Source: Pandoraea sp. PE-S2T-3 (GTDB lineage Bacteria > Pseudomonadota > Gammaproteobacteria > Burkholderiales > Burkholderiaceae). Taken from it: a stretch of 64,000 nt of DNA. Numbering within the stretch: position 1 is the first letter of the stretch; each line of letters begins with the position of its first letter. This document shows positions 33,744 through 42,552 of this stretch, piece after piece. The notes under the pieces are model-generated. The model did no database searches, was not told the origin of the DNA, and saw only the letters and a program-made list of their open reading frames with translations. The DNA is taken from assembly GCF_002179965.1 (NCBI RefSeq), contig NZ_NGUQ01000014.1, positions 1 to 64,000 on the forward strand, read 5' to 3'. The translations under genes were made by a program, and so were the position numbers.

Positions 33744-34596
33744 CCTTCGCGTCGAGATACAACCGAGAGGCATAGACGGCGTACACGTTGGTGCCCTGCA
33801 ATTCATAGTCGGGCAGCACCCGCACCAACGCGCCGCTGCGCAAGGCGGGCAACGCCGAGAGCAACGGCACCGGGCCCACGCCGCAACCGCTGATCAGCGC
33901 GGCCGCCAGCGAGTCGGCCGTATTCACGCGCAGACGCCCTGCGGGCACGGGGATCTTCACGCGCCCGTCGGGCCCTTCGAAATGCCAGTGATCGACGGAA
34001 TAGTGCGGCGCGATAAGCCGCACTTGCGTGTGCTGTGCCAGTTCGTCCAGTGAGCCGGGGGCACCGTGCATTTCCAGATAGAGCGGCGCAGCGCACAACA
34101 CCGAAGCCATGCGGCAGATACGCGTCGAGACGAGGCCAGAGTCGGGCAACTGCGCCGTCGCCAGCCGCAGCGACACGTCGATGTTCTGTTCGAGCAGGTC
34201 AGGCACCCGTGACGACAGAATGAGATCGGCCTGTACGTCGGGGTGTTGCTCAAGAAATCGCGCCAGTGCGGGGATGACGAATACCTGCCCGAAGCTGGCA
34301 GGCGCGTGCAGACGCAGCGTGCCGCTCGGCGCAGCGCTTGCGGCACCGGCCTCCGCCTCGGAGTCTTCGACCATCGAGAGAATCTCGCGGCAACGCGCGA
34401 GATAGCGATGACCGGCGTCGGTCAGCGCCAGCTTTCGCGTCGTGCGATGGAGCAGGCGGGTGCGCAGATGCGCTTCGAGTTCCGAGACCGCTTTCGAGGC
34501 TTGTGGCGTGGTCATGTCGAGCGCACGCGCCGCACCGGCAAAGCTTGCCGCATCGGCCACGCGCACGAAGATCCGCATGTTCTTGAGGGTGTTCAT
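33655..34596 (-). CDS. LysR-family transcriptional regulator
   Basis: The 313-residue regulator begins with MNTLKNMRIFVRVADAAS and the HTH AGAARALDMTTPQASKAVSELEAHLRTRLLHRTTRKL, and carries the LysR effector domain of the group that regulates small oxidoreductases or drug transporters. It diverges from the nitroreductase gene, which it may control. Its last 30 codons lie inside the convergent MFS gene on the other strand. Confidence 0.86.
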   Translation of the reverse strand: MNTLKNMRIFVRVADAASFAGAARALDMTTPQASKAVSELEAHLRTRLLHRTTRKLALTDAGHRYLARCREILSMVEDSEAEAGAASAAPSGTLRLHAPASFGQVFVIPALARFLEQHPDVQADLILSSRVPDLLEQNIDVSLRLATAQLPDSGLVSTRICRMASVLCAAPLYLEMHGAPGSLDELAQHTQVRLIAPHYSVDHWHFEGPDGRVKIPVPAGRLRVNTADSLAAALISGCGVGPVPLLSALPALRSGALVRVLPDYELQGTNVYAVYASRLYLDAKVKSWIEFLRVFVEQALAAPDAATLLPRTR

Positions 34597-34632
34597 GGAG
34601 CGTCATGATATATGCACGCGCCCCGATATTGG

Positions 34633-34661
34633 TTGGGATCGGCGCGCCGGCTTGGTATCCT
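34633..34661 (+). promoter_or_regulatory. Candidate promoter for the nitroreductase gene
   Basis: TTGGGA (34633-34638) and TATCCT (34656-34661) are separated by 17 bases and point at the nitroreductase start at 34720. The match is partial. Confidence 0.35.
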
Positions 34662-34719
34662 AGCGCCCCGATAGTCCAGCTTCATCCTTCGACTTCTCTT
34701 TGCCTACGAGACTCTCCGT

Positions 34720-35316
34720 ATGACCGACACGACGCCCCGCCAAGCCGACCATCCGATCGACCCGCAATTCGTGGCCCGCTGGTCGCCGCGCGCGTTCACC
34801 GACGAAACGCTGCCGGAAGCCACCCTGAACACGTTCTTCGAAGCCGCCCGCTGGGCGCCGTCGGCCTACAACGCGCAACCGTGGCGCTTTGTGTATGCCC
34901 GTCGCGGCACGCCGCACTGGGAACAGTTCGTCGGCTTTCTCAACGAATTCAACCAAAGCTGGGCCAAGCACGCGGCCGCCATCGTCATCGTGATCTCGAA
35001 GTCGACGCTGACGCCCCCGGGCTCGCAGCAGGAAGTGCCGGCACCGACGCACGCGCTCGACACGGGCGCCGCGTGGGGTTACCTCGCCCTGCAAGCCTCG
35101 CTTTCGGGCTGGGCAACGCACGCCATGGCCGGCATCGAGCACGACAAGATCCGCAACGAGCTCGACCTGTCGTCGAAGTACACGATCGAAGCCGCCGTCG
35201 CTATCGGCCGCCCGGGCGACCCCGCCACGCTGCCGGAAGGCCTGCGTTCGCGTGAAGTGCCGAGCCCGCGTGAGCCGCTCGCAAAGATTGCTGCCGAAGG
35301 CCGCTTCGCGTTCTAA
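34720..35316 (+). CDS. Nitroreductase-family FMN oxidoreductase
   Basis: The 198-residue protein is a short nitroreductase fold enzyme. SPRAFTDETLPEATLNTFFEAARWAPSAYNAQPWRF contains the FMN phosphate and ribityl contacts (Arg, Ser, Asn-Gln-Pro-Trp). The helix GAAWGYLALQASLSGWATHAMAGI is the usual dimer helix, and EAAVAIGRPGDP is near the end. It reduces nitro-aromatics or quinones with NAD(P)H in other species; the natural substrate is unknown. It ends in a strong terminator. Confidence 0.87.
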   Translation: MTDTTPRQADHPIDPQFVARWSPRAFTDETLPEATLNTFFEAARWAPSAYNAQPWRFVYARRGTPHWEQFVGFLNEFNQSWAKHAAAIVIVISKSTLTPPGSQQEVPAPTHALDTGAAWGYLALQASLSGWATHAMAGIEHDKIRNELDLSSKYTIEAAVAIGRPGDPATLPEGLRSREVPSPREPLAKIAAEGRFAF

Positions 35317-35333
35317 AGCGCATCGCCTGATGT

Positions 35334-35377
35334 AAAAAAAAACCCCGCCGGGTCTTTCGAACCGGCGGGGTTTTTCT
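35334..35377. terminator. Bidirectional terminator between nitroreductase and efflux operon
   Basis: A GC stem (CCCCGCCGG paired with CCGGCGGGG) is flanked by nine A's on one side and TTTTTCTTT on the other. It can end transcripts from both converging genes. Confidence 0.9.
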
Positions 35378-35410
35378 TTGACAGCGACTGCTTGAGCGTC
35401 GATCAGCAGA

Positions 35411-36895
35411 TCACGACGCTGACGGCTGCGGCTCCCAGCCACCGCCCAACGCGCGATACAACGCCACGTGATTGACGAGCACGCGCTGCTTCACGTCGAT
35501 CAACTGCTGCGCCGCCTGAAACTCGCTGCGCTGCGCGTCGAGCAGTTCGAGGTAGCTCGCTACGCCGTTGACATAACGGCGCTTGGCCAGCCGCAGCCGC
35601 TCGCGCTCGCCATCCGACACGCGCTTCTGCGCCTGAAACTGACGCGCCAGTTGCGTCTGTGCCGTCAGCGCATCGTCCACTTCGGAAAACGCCGTCTGGA
35701 TGGTCTGCTCGTACGTGAGCACGGCCATTTCCTTGCGCACTTCGGCAAGGTTCAGGCCCTGAATATTGCGGCCACCGTCGAAAATCGGCACGGTGATCTG
35801 CGGCAGGAACGACCAAACGCCTGAGCCTGCACCGAACAGATCGGCAAAGCGCGTGCTGGCCGTGCCGATCTCCGTGGTGAGCTTGATCGACGGAAAGAAC
35901 GCTGCGCGCGCTGCCCCGATATTGGCATTGGTCGCACGCAACTGCGCTTCGGCGCGGCGAATGTCCGGACGGCGCATCAGCAGCGACGACGGCAACCCTG
36001 CCGCCACCGGCACGACGAACGCGTCGTCAAGCGTGGCAGCGGCCACCGGCCGGGTGCCGACGTCGCCCGTGAGCACCTGCAACGCGTGCACGACCTGACT
36101 GCGTTGGCGCTCCCGTTCGGCAAGCGCTGCACGCGCGACTTCGACCTGCGTCGTCTCGGTGTTCAGATCGAGATCGTCGACCAGACCTCGTTCGGCCCGC
36201 AGACGGATGACGCGAATGCCTTCCTCGCGTGCCGCCAATACGTCGCGGGCATAGGAAATCTGCTCGCTGAGCGCGACCAGACCGATGTACGACGTGGCGA
36301 CCTCGGCGACCAGACTCACCTGCGCCGCGCGCTGCGCTTCCTCGCTGGCGAGATATTCCTGAAGCGCCGCGTCGCGCAGGCTGCGCACACGACCGAAGAA
36401 GTCGAGTTCGAATGCGCTCACGCCCACCGTCGCACGCAAGTCGTTGGCGACGTAATTGCCCGTCGTGCCGCCGTTGCCGTCCGACGTCCCGGCATACCGC
36501 TGGCGGCCGAAGGCACCGCCTGCCTGCACGCTCGGCAGCAGGTTCGCGGCTTCGATGCCGTACAGCGCGCGCGCTTCCTGCACACGCAGCGAGGCCAGCC
36601 GCAGGTCGCGATTCTGCACCAGTGCCTTGCGGATCAACGCTTGCAGGCCCGGGTCGGTGAACACCTCCGCCCAATCGGCATCGGCCGTCGGGGCGGCAGT
36701 GAGTGCCGTCATCGAACTGAGCGACGCCGAAGCCGGCACCGAGCCGTCCGGCGAAGCTTCATAAGTCGTCGGCATCGGTGCCGCCGGACGCTCGTACGTC
36801 GGCGCCAGTGTGCAACCGGCCAGCAAGGCGAACAGCGCCAGACTAGCGATGCGGCCCACGGTCATCCCGCGATTGCGGGGTCGAAACTTCGTCAT
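35411..36895 (-). CDS. Outer-membrane efflux lipoprotein of the RND pump
   Basis: The 494-residue protein is a NodT-type TolC-like channel. It has a lipobox LLAGC followed by TLAPTYERPAAP. Typical repeats follow, including RRPDIRRAEAQLRATNANIGAARAAFFPSI and PQITVPIFDGGRNIQ. It is the last gene of a three-gene operon and overlaps the RND gene by four bases. It differs from the NodT protein near 29 kb, so the genome region has two independent exit ducts. Confidence 0.88.
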   Translation of the reverse strand: MTKFRPRNRGMTVGRIASLALFALLAGCTLAPTYERPAAPMPTTYEASPDGSVPASASLSSMTALTAAPTADADWAEVFTDPGLQALIRKALVQNRDLRLASLRVQEARALYGIEAANLLPSVQAGGAFGRQRYAGTSDGNGGTTGNYVANDLRATVGVSAFELDFFGRVRSLRDAALQEYLASEEAQRAAQVSLVAEVATSYIGLVALSEQISYARDVLAAREEGIRVIRLRAERGLVDDLDLNTETTQVEVARAALAERERQRSQVVHALQVLTGDVGTRPVAAATLDDAFVVPVAAGLPSSLLMRRPDIRRAEAQLRATNANIGAARAAFFPSIKLTTEIGTASTRFADLFGAGSGVWSFLPQITVPIFDGGRNIQGLNLAEVRKEMAVLTYEQTIQTAFSEVDDALTAQTQLARQFQAQKRVSDGERERLRLAKRRYVNGVASYLELLDAQRSEFQAAQQLIDVKQRVLVNHVALYRALGGGWEPQPSAS

Positions 36896-39800
36896 ACATT
36901 CCCCTCGGCGGCCGGCTTCACATCAACCGCAGCGTCCGCCTGATTCGGATTCGGCCGGCGCACGAAGCGCCCGACCCACAGGAAAAACAACGGCACGAGG
37001 AAGATCGCCAGCACCGTGGCCGTCACGATCCCGCCCAGCACCGCGACACCGATCGCGCGCTGCGCGCCGGACGCGGGGCCCGTTGCGATCGCCAGCGGCA
37101 CCACGCCGAAGCCGAAGGCAAGCGACGTCATCACGATCGGGCGCAGGCGCAGACGCGCGGCTTCCACCGCCGCATCGATCCAGCTCATGCCGTGCTTGAC
37201 CAGATCGTTTGCCACTTCCACGATCAGAATCGCGTTCTTCGCCGACAGACCGATGGTCGCAATCAAACCGACCTTGAAGTAAATATCGTTCGGCATGCCA
37301 AGCAGGCTTACTGCGCTCAACGCACCGATCACCCCCAGCGGCACCACCATGATGACGGACGCCGGAATGGCCCAGCTTTCATAGAGCGCGGCGAGTGCGA
37401 GAAACACCACCAGGATCGACAACGCGAACAGCATCGGTGCCTGCGCGCCGGAAATACGCTCCTCACGCGACTGGCCGCTCCACTCGTAGCCGATGCCCTT
37501 CGGCATGTCGGCCATCAATTGCTCCATGCGCGCCATGGCTTCGCCACTGCTCTTGCCCGGTGCCGATTCCCCTTGCAGCGTGAACGACGGATAGCCGTTG
37601 TAACGCTTGAACTGCGGCGCACCGAGCTTCCACTTGAGCGACACGAAGGACGACAGCGGCACCATCTCGCCGCTGGCATTGCGCACGCGCAGATTGCCGA
37701 CGTTCTCCGGCGACACGCGCTGACGGCCATCGGCCTGAACGATCACACGTCGGTTCTCCGCGCCGAGCATGAAGTCGCCCACGTAGTCGGAACCGAACAT
37801 CGTCGCGAGCGTGGTGTTCACCTCGTCCATGCTCACCTTGAGCGCTTCCATCTTGCGACGGTCGAGCGTGACGTCGATCTGGGGCACGTCGCCCTGACCG
37901 GCGAAGATCACGTTCTTGAGCACCGGGTCGTCGACCGCGCGTTTGAGCAGTTGATCGCGGGCGGCGATGAGCGTTTCGTTGCCCACCCCGGCACGGTCCT
38001 GCAAGCGCAGGCTGAAGCCGTTCGACGAACCCAGTTCCGGCAACGCCGGGCTGTTCATCGCCAGCACCATGCGGTCCGGCTGACCGCCGAACTTCGCATT
38101 CACGCGATCGACGATGGCATTCACGCCGTCGTGCTTCGATGTGCGCTCGTGCCAGTCTTTCAGCGTGACGAACAACATGCCGCCGCCCGGCCCGGCACCG
38201 AACTCGTTCCAGCCGCCCAGCACGAAGACGTGTTTGACCGGCTCGTCCTTCATCAGATAGGACTCGATACGCGTGAGAGCCGTCATCGCTTCGGGCAGCG
38301 TCGCGCCTTGCGGCTCCGAGGCCATCACCATGAAGCTGCCGGTGTCTTCCTCCGGGATGAAGGCCGACGGCAAGCGCATGAACGCCAGCGGCACGGCAAT
38401 CAACACCGCCGCGTAGACCACAATGGCACGCCACGGACGACGCAGCGTATTGCTGACCGTTCGCGTGTAGCGCTCCGTGCCCAACGCAAACGTACGGTTG
38501 AACCAGCCGAAGAAACCTCGTTTCTCGTGGTGATCGGCCGAGATCGGGCGCAACAACGTGGCGCACAACGCGGGCGTCAATGAGAGGGCGAGGAACGCCG
38601 AGAAGGTGATCGACACCGCCAGCGTGACCGCGAACTGGCGATAGATGTTGCCCACGGCGCCCGAGAAGAATGCCATTGGCACGAACACCGTCACCAGCAC
38701 GACCGTAATACCCACGATGGCGCCGCTGATCTGCCGCATGGCCTTGACCGTCGCGGCATAAGGCGGCAGCCCTTCCTCGACCATGATCCGTTCGGTGTTC
38801 TCGACCACAACGATGGCATCGTCCACCAGAATGCCGATGGCCAGCACCATCCCGAACATCGTGAGCGTGTTGATCGAATAGCCCAGTCCGAGCAGCACGC
38901 CGCAGGTGCCAAGCAACGCGACCGGCACGACGAGTGTCGGGATCAGCGTGGCCCGCAGGTTCTGCATGAACAGGTACATCACCAGAAACACGAGCACCAC
39001 GGCTTCGAGCAAGGTCTTGAAGACTTTCTGGATCGACACCTTCACGAACGACGCGGTTTCGTACGGGATCTGATACGACACCCCGGCCGGGAACAGGCTC
39101 GCCTGCTCGTCCATGACGGCACGCACGGCCTTCATCACTTCGATGGCATTCGACCCGGCGGCGAGCTTGATGCCCATGGCCGTGGCCGGCAGACCGTCGA
39201 CGCGCGACGAGTAGTTGTAATCCGACGCACCCAGCTCCACGCGCGCCACATCGCCCAGCCGGATCGCCGAACCGTCGGCGCGCACGCGCAACGGAATATT
39301 GGCGAACTCCTCCGGTGTCGACAGCGCGCTGTCGGAGACGATGTTGGCGTTGATGGGGGCTGCCGTGGGCGTTGCCCCGGCACCGAGATCGCCGATGGTC
39401 ACACGCGCGTTGTAAGCACGTACTCGCGAGACGATGTCGGAGGCGGTGAGATCAAGCGCCACCAGCTTGGACGGATCGGGCCAGATACGAATGGCCTTCT
39501 CCGTGCCCCAGAACTGCACCTGCCCGACACCGGGCACGCGCTTGAGCTGGTTCATGACCTGCGCCGCAGCAATCTCGCCGAGATCGAACTCATCGACCGA
39601 CGGATTGCTCGACGAGAGCGTGACCACCATCTGCACATTGTCGGCCGCGCGTTCGACTTTCACGCCGTAGCGACGCACGACTTCGGGCAGACGCGATTCG
39701 ATGGTCTTCAGTCGGTTCTGCACTTCGACAGCGGCCAGATCGAGACTGGTGCCCTGACGGAACGACAGGCTGATCGACGATTCGCCGTTGCCGCTCGATG

Positions 39801-40038
39801 CCGACATGTACATCAGCCCCGGCGCGCCATTCATCTGGCGCTCGATCACGGCAGTCACCGAATCTTCGACCACTTTGGCCGACGCGCCCGGATAGCTGCT
39901 CCAGATGCTGACGACAGGCGGCGCGATGTCGGGGTACTGCGCGACCGGCAGCGACCGGATCGACAACAGACCGACCAGCGTGATGATTAACGCGATCACC
40001 CAAGCGAATACCGGGCGATCGATAAAGAAACGAGCCAT
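36892..40038 (-). CDS. RND efflux permease, HAE1 family
   Basis: The 1048-residue protein has the length and 12-helix layout of AcrB-like drug pumps. Its N terminus MARFFIDRPVFAWVIALIITLVGLLSIRSLPVAQYP is typical. It has the docking-loop and porter domains between helices 1-2 and 7-8, and the helix-4 segment GILVDDAIVVVENTER with the paired Asp residues of the proton relay. It works with the adaptor and channel encoded on either side. Substrate range is unknown but likely wide, as in MexB and TtgB. Confidence 0.92.
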   Translation of the reverse strand: MARFFIDRPVFAWVIALIITLVGLLSIRSLPVAQYPDIAPPVVSIWSSYPGASAKVVEDSVTAVIERQMNGAPGLMYMSASSGNGESSISLSFRQGTSLDLAAVEVQNRLKTIESRLPEVVRRYGVKVERAADNVQMVVTLSSSNPSVDEFDLGEIAAAQVMNQLKRVPGVGQVQFWGTEKAIRIWPDPSKLVALDLTASDIVSRVRAYNARVTIGDLGAGATPTAAPINANIVSDSALSTPEEFANIPLRVRADGSAIRLGDVARVELGASDYNYSSRVDGLPATAMGIKLAAGSNAIEVMKAVRAVMDEQASLFPAGVSYQIPYETASFVKVSIQKVFKTLLEAVVLVFLVMYLFMQNLRATLIPTLVVPVALLGTCGVLLGLGYSINTLTMFGMVLAIGILVDDAIVVVENTERIMVEEGLPPYAATVKAMRQISGAIVGITVVLVTVFVPMAFFSGAVGNIYRQFAVTLAVSITFSAFLALSLTPALCATLLRPISADHHEKRGFFGWFNRTFALGTERYTRTVSNTLRRPWRAIVVYAAVLIAVPLAFMRLPSAFIPEEDTGSFMVMASEPQGATLPEAMTALTRIESYLMKDEPVKHVFVLGGWNEFGAGPGGGMLFVTLKDWHERTSKHDGVNAIVDRVNAKFGGQPDRMVLAMNSPALPELGSSNGFSLRLQDRAGVGNETLIAARDQLLKRAVDDPVLKNVIFAGQGDVPQIDVTLDRRKMEALKVSMDEVNTTLATMFGSDYVGDFMLGAENRRVIVQADGRQRVSPENVGNLRVRNASGEMVPLSSFVSLKWKLGAPQFKRYNGYPSFTLQGESAPGKSSGEAMARMEQLMADMPKGIGYEWSGQSREERISGAQAPMLFALSILVVFLALAALYESWAIPASVIMVVPLGVIGALSAVSLLGMPNDIYFKVGLIATIGLSAKNAILIVEVANDLVKHGMSWIDAAVEAARLRLRPIVMTSLAFGFGVVPLAIATGPASGAQRAIGVAVLGGIVTATVLAIFLVPLFFLWVGRFVRRPNPNQADAAVDVKPAAEGNV

Positions 40039-40040
40039 TG

Positions 40041-41315
40041 TTAGAGCGTCTCCGCTTTGGAGGCCGGTCCGGCACGCGCCGGATCGGCTTCAAGTTTGGC
40101 TTGGGCTTCGGAGGTATCGCGGGTAGCAGCTGCCGCAGCGCTGGCCGGCTTGGCGGCAACCTTCGGCTCGCCGTCTGCCTTCACCTTGACCTGCATGCCG
40201 TCGGCGAACTGCGCCACGTTGTGCACGATCACCTGCTCGCCGCCCTTGAGGCCATCCGTCACGAGCCAGTCGCGACCCTCGATCGCTTCGGCGCGCACCT
40301 TGGTGTCGTGCACCTTGCCTTGCGCATCGACCACGCGGACAACCGCGCCATTTCCCGTACGAAGCAGCGACTCGCGCGGCACCCGCACGATGTTCGGATT
40401 GACCGCCCCCTGCATGCGCACCTGTACGAAAGCGCCGGGCAGCAGCACGCCGTCCGGGTTCGGCAGCAGTGCGCGCATGGCGATGGTGTCGGTGCCCGGG
40501 TCGACTGCGAGATCGGTAAAGAGCAGCTTGCCCGGCAGGTCGTATTCGCGGCCGTCGGGCAGCGTGACATGCACCTTCGGCGCGGCCGCTTCGTTGCCGT
40601 TCTGCAACTTGCCGGCGCGCAGATCGCGCGTCATGGCGTACACCTCGGCGGCCGGTTGCGAGAAGTTCACGTAGATCGGATCGATCTGCTCGACGCGCGT
40701 GAGCAACGTCGGCGAATCGAGACCGACCAACGCGCCTTCCGTCACCTCGGCACGACGCACGCGGCCCGCGATGGGCGAGACGACGCTCGTGTAACCAAGA
40801 TTCAACTCGGCGCGACGAACTTCGGCGCGCGCGGCCAGCACGTCGGCACGCGTGCGGGCTTCCGCAGCACGTGATTCGGCGTCTTCGCGGGCGCTGATGG
40901 CACGCTCTTCGAGCAGACCGCGATAGCGCTCGATCTTGTCCTTGGCGGAGTCATGTTCGGCCTGTGCCTTGGCGAGCGCACCACGTGCGGCATCGAGCGC
41001 CGCCGAGAGCGGCTGCGGGTCGATGCGGAACAGCACGTCGCCGCGCGCGACCTTCTGGCCTTCCTGATAGCGACGCTCGATGACCACGCCGCCAGCGCGC
41101 GCGCGCACGTCGGCGCTGCGGTAAGCCTCAAGGCGTCCCGGCTGCTGGGTCGTGAGTGGCTCGGCACGACGTTCGACCGTGCGCACGACGGCCTCCGGCG
41201 TAGCGTCGGCTTTGTCTTCTTTGCCGCGATCCGTGCAGGCAGCGAGCAGGAGCAGGCCCGCGAGCGCGCCCGTTAGCATTCCGAAGCGGGTTCGGTATTC
41301 GATTTTCGATGACAT
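40041..41315 (-). CDS. RND periplasmic adaptor lipoprotein
   Basis: The 424-residue membrane fusion protein has a lipobox LLAAC (followed by TDRGKE). Lipoyl halves are RLEAYRSADVRARAGGVVIERRYQEGQKVARGDVLFRIDP and SPIAGRVRRAEVTEGALVG, with a coiled-coil hairpin between them. It is the first gene of the RND operon, two bases ahead of the permease. I chose ATG 41315; a longer version would start from DNA without a coding look. Confidence 0.9.
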   Translation of the reverse strand: MSSKIEYRTRFGMLTGALAGLLLLAACTDRGKEDKADATPEAVVRTVERRAEPLTTQQPGRLEAYRSADVRARAGGVVIERRYQEGQKVARGDVLFRIDPQPLSAALDAARGALAKAQAEHDSAKDKIERYRGLLEERAISAREDAESRAAEARTRADVLAARAEVRRAELNLGYTSVVSPIAGRVRRAEVTEGALVGLDSPTLLTRVEQIDPIYVNFSQPAAEVYAMTRDLRAGKLQNGNEAAAPKVHVTLPDGREYDLPGKLLFTDLAVDPGTDTIAMRALLPNPDGVLLPGAFVQVRMQGAVNPNIVRVPRESLLRTGNGAVVRVVDAQGKVHDTKVRAEAIEGRDWLVTDGLKGGEQVIVHNVAQFADGMQVKVKADGEPKVAAKPASAAAAATRDTSEAQAKLEADPARAGPASKAETL

Positions 41316-41620
41316 GTAGAAACTTGGATTTACGACATCCGGTCGGGGGGGTGTCGACACGGCGTTGGGAGCGCTGCATCGACCCGGTGGCAGGGCCGGC
41401 GATGGGGAACCGGGCACCTGCGTCTCTTTCATGGGTCGCCGTGGGTGGCAGGTGCGCGTTGCGCGAAGGGGTCTGAACCTGAGACCACCGGACCGGGAGA
41501 TCCGGTCGTCTGCCGCCTCGCCTGTTTCGGCGTTTCAATTCGGCGTTTCACTAGGAGAACCGCGATTCTGACCTGAAAACGATGTTAGAAAAAGTTGGAA
41601 CCTATCTATAGAATGGATGG
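41316..41620. other. Divergent promoter region between RND operon and LysR gene
   Basis: This 305-base region holds no gene. It contains a 12-bp tandem direct repeat TTCGGCGTTTCA at 41526-41537 and 41539-41550, and a short hairpin near 41487-41506. Regulator sites for the LysR protein are expected here. Confidence 0.5.
41526..41550. repeat. Tandem 12-bp direct repeat in the RND/LysR region
   Basis: TTCGGCGTTTCA occurs twice with one A between the copies (period 13), about 70 bases before the LysR start. It may be a regulator binding site or a chance duplication. Confidence 0.5.
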
Positions 41621-42493
41621 ATGAACTGGACAATTGAACAATTGCGCTATTTTGTGGCGGCGGCCGAAGAAGGTTCGATATCGGCTGCCGCGCGTCGTCT
41701 GGGCAAAGCTCAATCGGCGGTCAGCACGGCCATTGCCTTGCTCGAAGCCGATTTGGGGTTCGAGCTGTTCGACCGCAGCCGGCGCAATGCCCGTCTGACC
41801 GATCAGGGCGACGTCATGTTGCTTGAAGCCAAAGAGTTGTTGCGTCAGGCCGAAGGGCTGAATCACCGGGCAAATGCGCTGGCGTACGGGGAGCAGCCGC
41901 AGCTCTCGCTCGCCATCGACGAAGCGTTGCCCTATCAGGCCGTGAGCGAACTGGTTCGCGATCTCGCGCACCAGTTTGCCTATCTGGAGCTGACGCTGCT
42001 TAACGGCACGTCGACGGAAGTGGCCGAGTACGTGGAGAAACAGCGCGCAGATATTGGCTTTCACGTCGACCGTGGTGCAATTTCATCGGCGCTCGGGCAC
42101 AAGTACGTGGGCTCCGCCGTGCAGGGCGTCTTCGTGGCTGGCGACCACCCGCTGGCCTTCCGCGATCACGTGACGCGTGGCGATCTGGCGAAATACCGGC
42201 AGATTCTGTTGCAGATGGGCGACTTCACGCCGTTGCAGTTGAGCCCGTCGATCTGGCGGGCGGATAGCTCGTACGTGATCGCCAGCATGGTGGTCGACAA
42301 GCTCGGCTGGGCCGTGCTGCCCATCGACATCGCCCAGTACGAAGACCTGCACGAATTGCGCTGCGACGACTTGGGATTACCGCAACTGCCCGTGCGTATG
42401 CTGTGGCGTTTTGGGAGAGAACCCAACGACGTGATGCGCTGGTGCGAAGGTCGATTTGGGGAATTACTGCGTGGCAGCGCGGCCACACCATAA
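41621..42493 (+). CDS. LysR-family regulator next to the RND operon
   Basis: The 290-residue protein has the LysR HTH (IEQLRYFVAAAEEGSISAAARRLGKAQSAVSTAIALLEADLGFELFDRS) and an effector domain (LSLAIDEALPYQAVSELVRDLAHQFAYLELTLL). It diverges from the RND operon, the usual layout for a local regulator. The ribosome-binding site is weak. The gene ends inside the terminator hairpin of the convergent phosphatase operon. Confidence 0.85.
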   Translation: MNWTIEQLRYFVAAAEEGSISAAARRLGKAQSAVSTAIALLEADLGFELFDRSRRNARLTDQGDVMLLEAKELLRQAEGLNHRANALAYGEQPQLSLAIDEALPYQAVSELVRDLAHQFAYLELTLLNGTSTEVAEYVEKQRADIGFHVDRGAISSALGHKYVGSAVQGVFVAGDHPLAFRDHVTRGDLAKYRQILLQMGDFTPLQLSPSIWRADSSYVIASMVVDKLGWAVLPIDIAQYEDLHELRCDDLGLPQLPVRMLWRFGREPNDVMRWCEGRFGELLRGSAATP

Positions 42494-42527
42494 AAACAAT
42501 GGGCGACGCACAAAGCGCCGCCCATTG
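42490..42527 (-). terminator. Terminator of the tonB-phosphatase operon
   Basis: CAATGGGCG pairs with its complement around an inner GC stem-loop. On the minus strand it is followed by TTTTTA. It lies 26 bases after the phosphatase stop and overlaps the end of the convergent LysR gene. Confidence 0.75.
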
Positions 42528-42552
42528 CATTGAGGCTTACAAATTTACCCGC

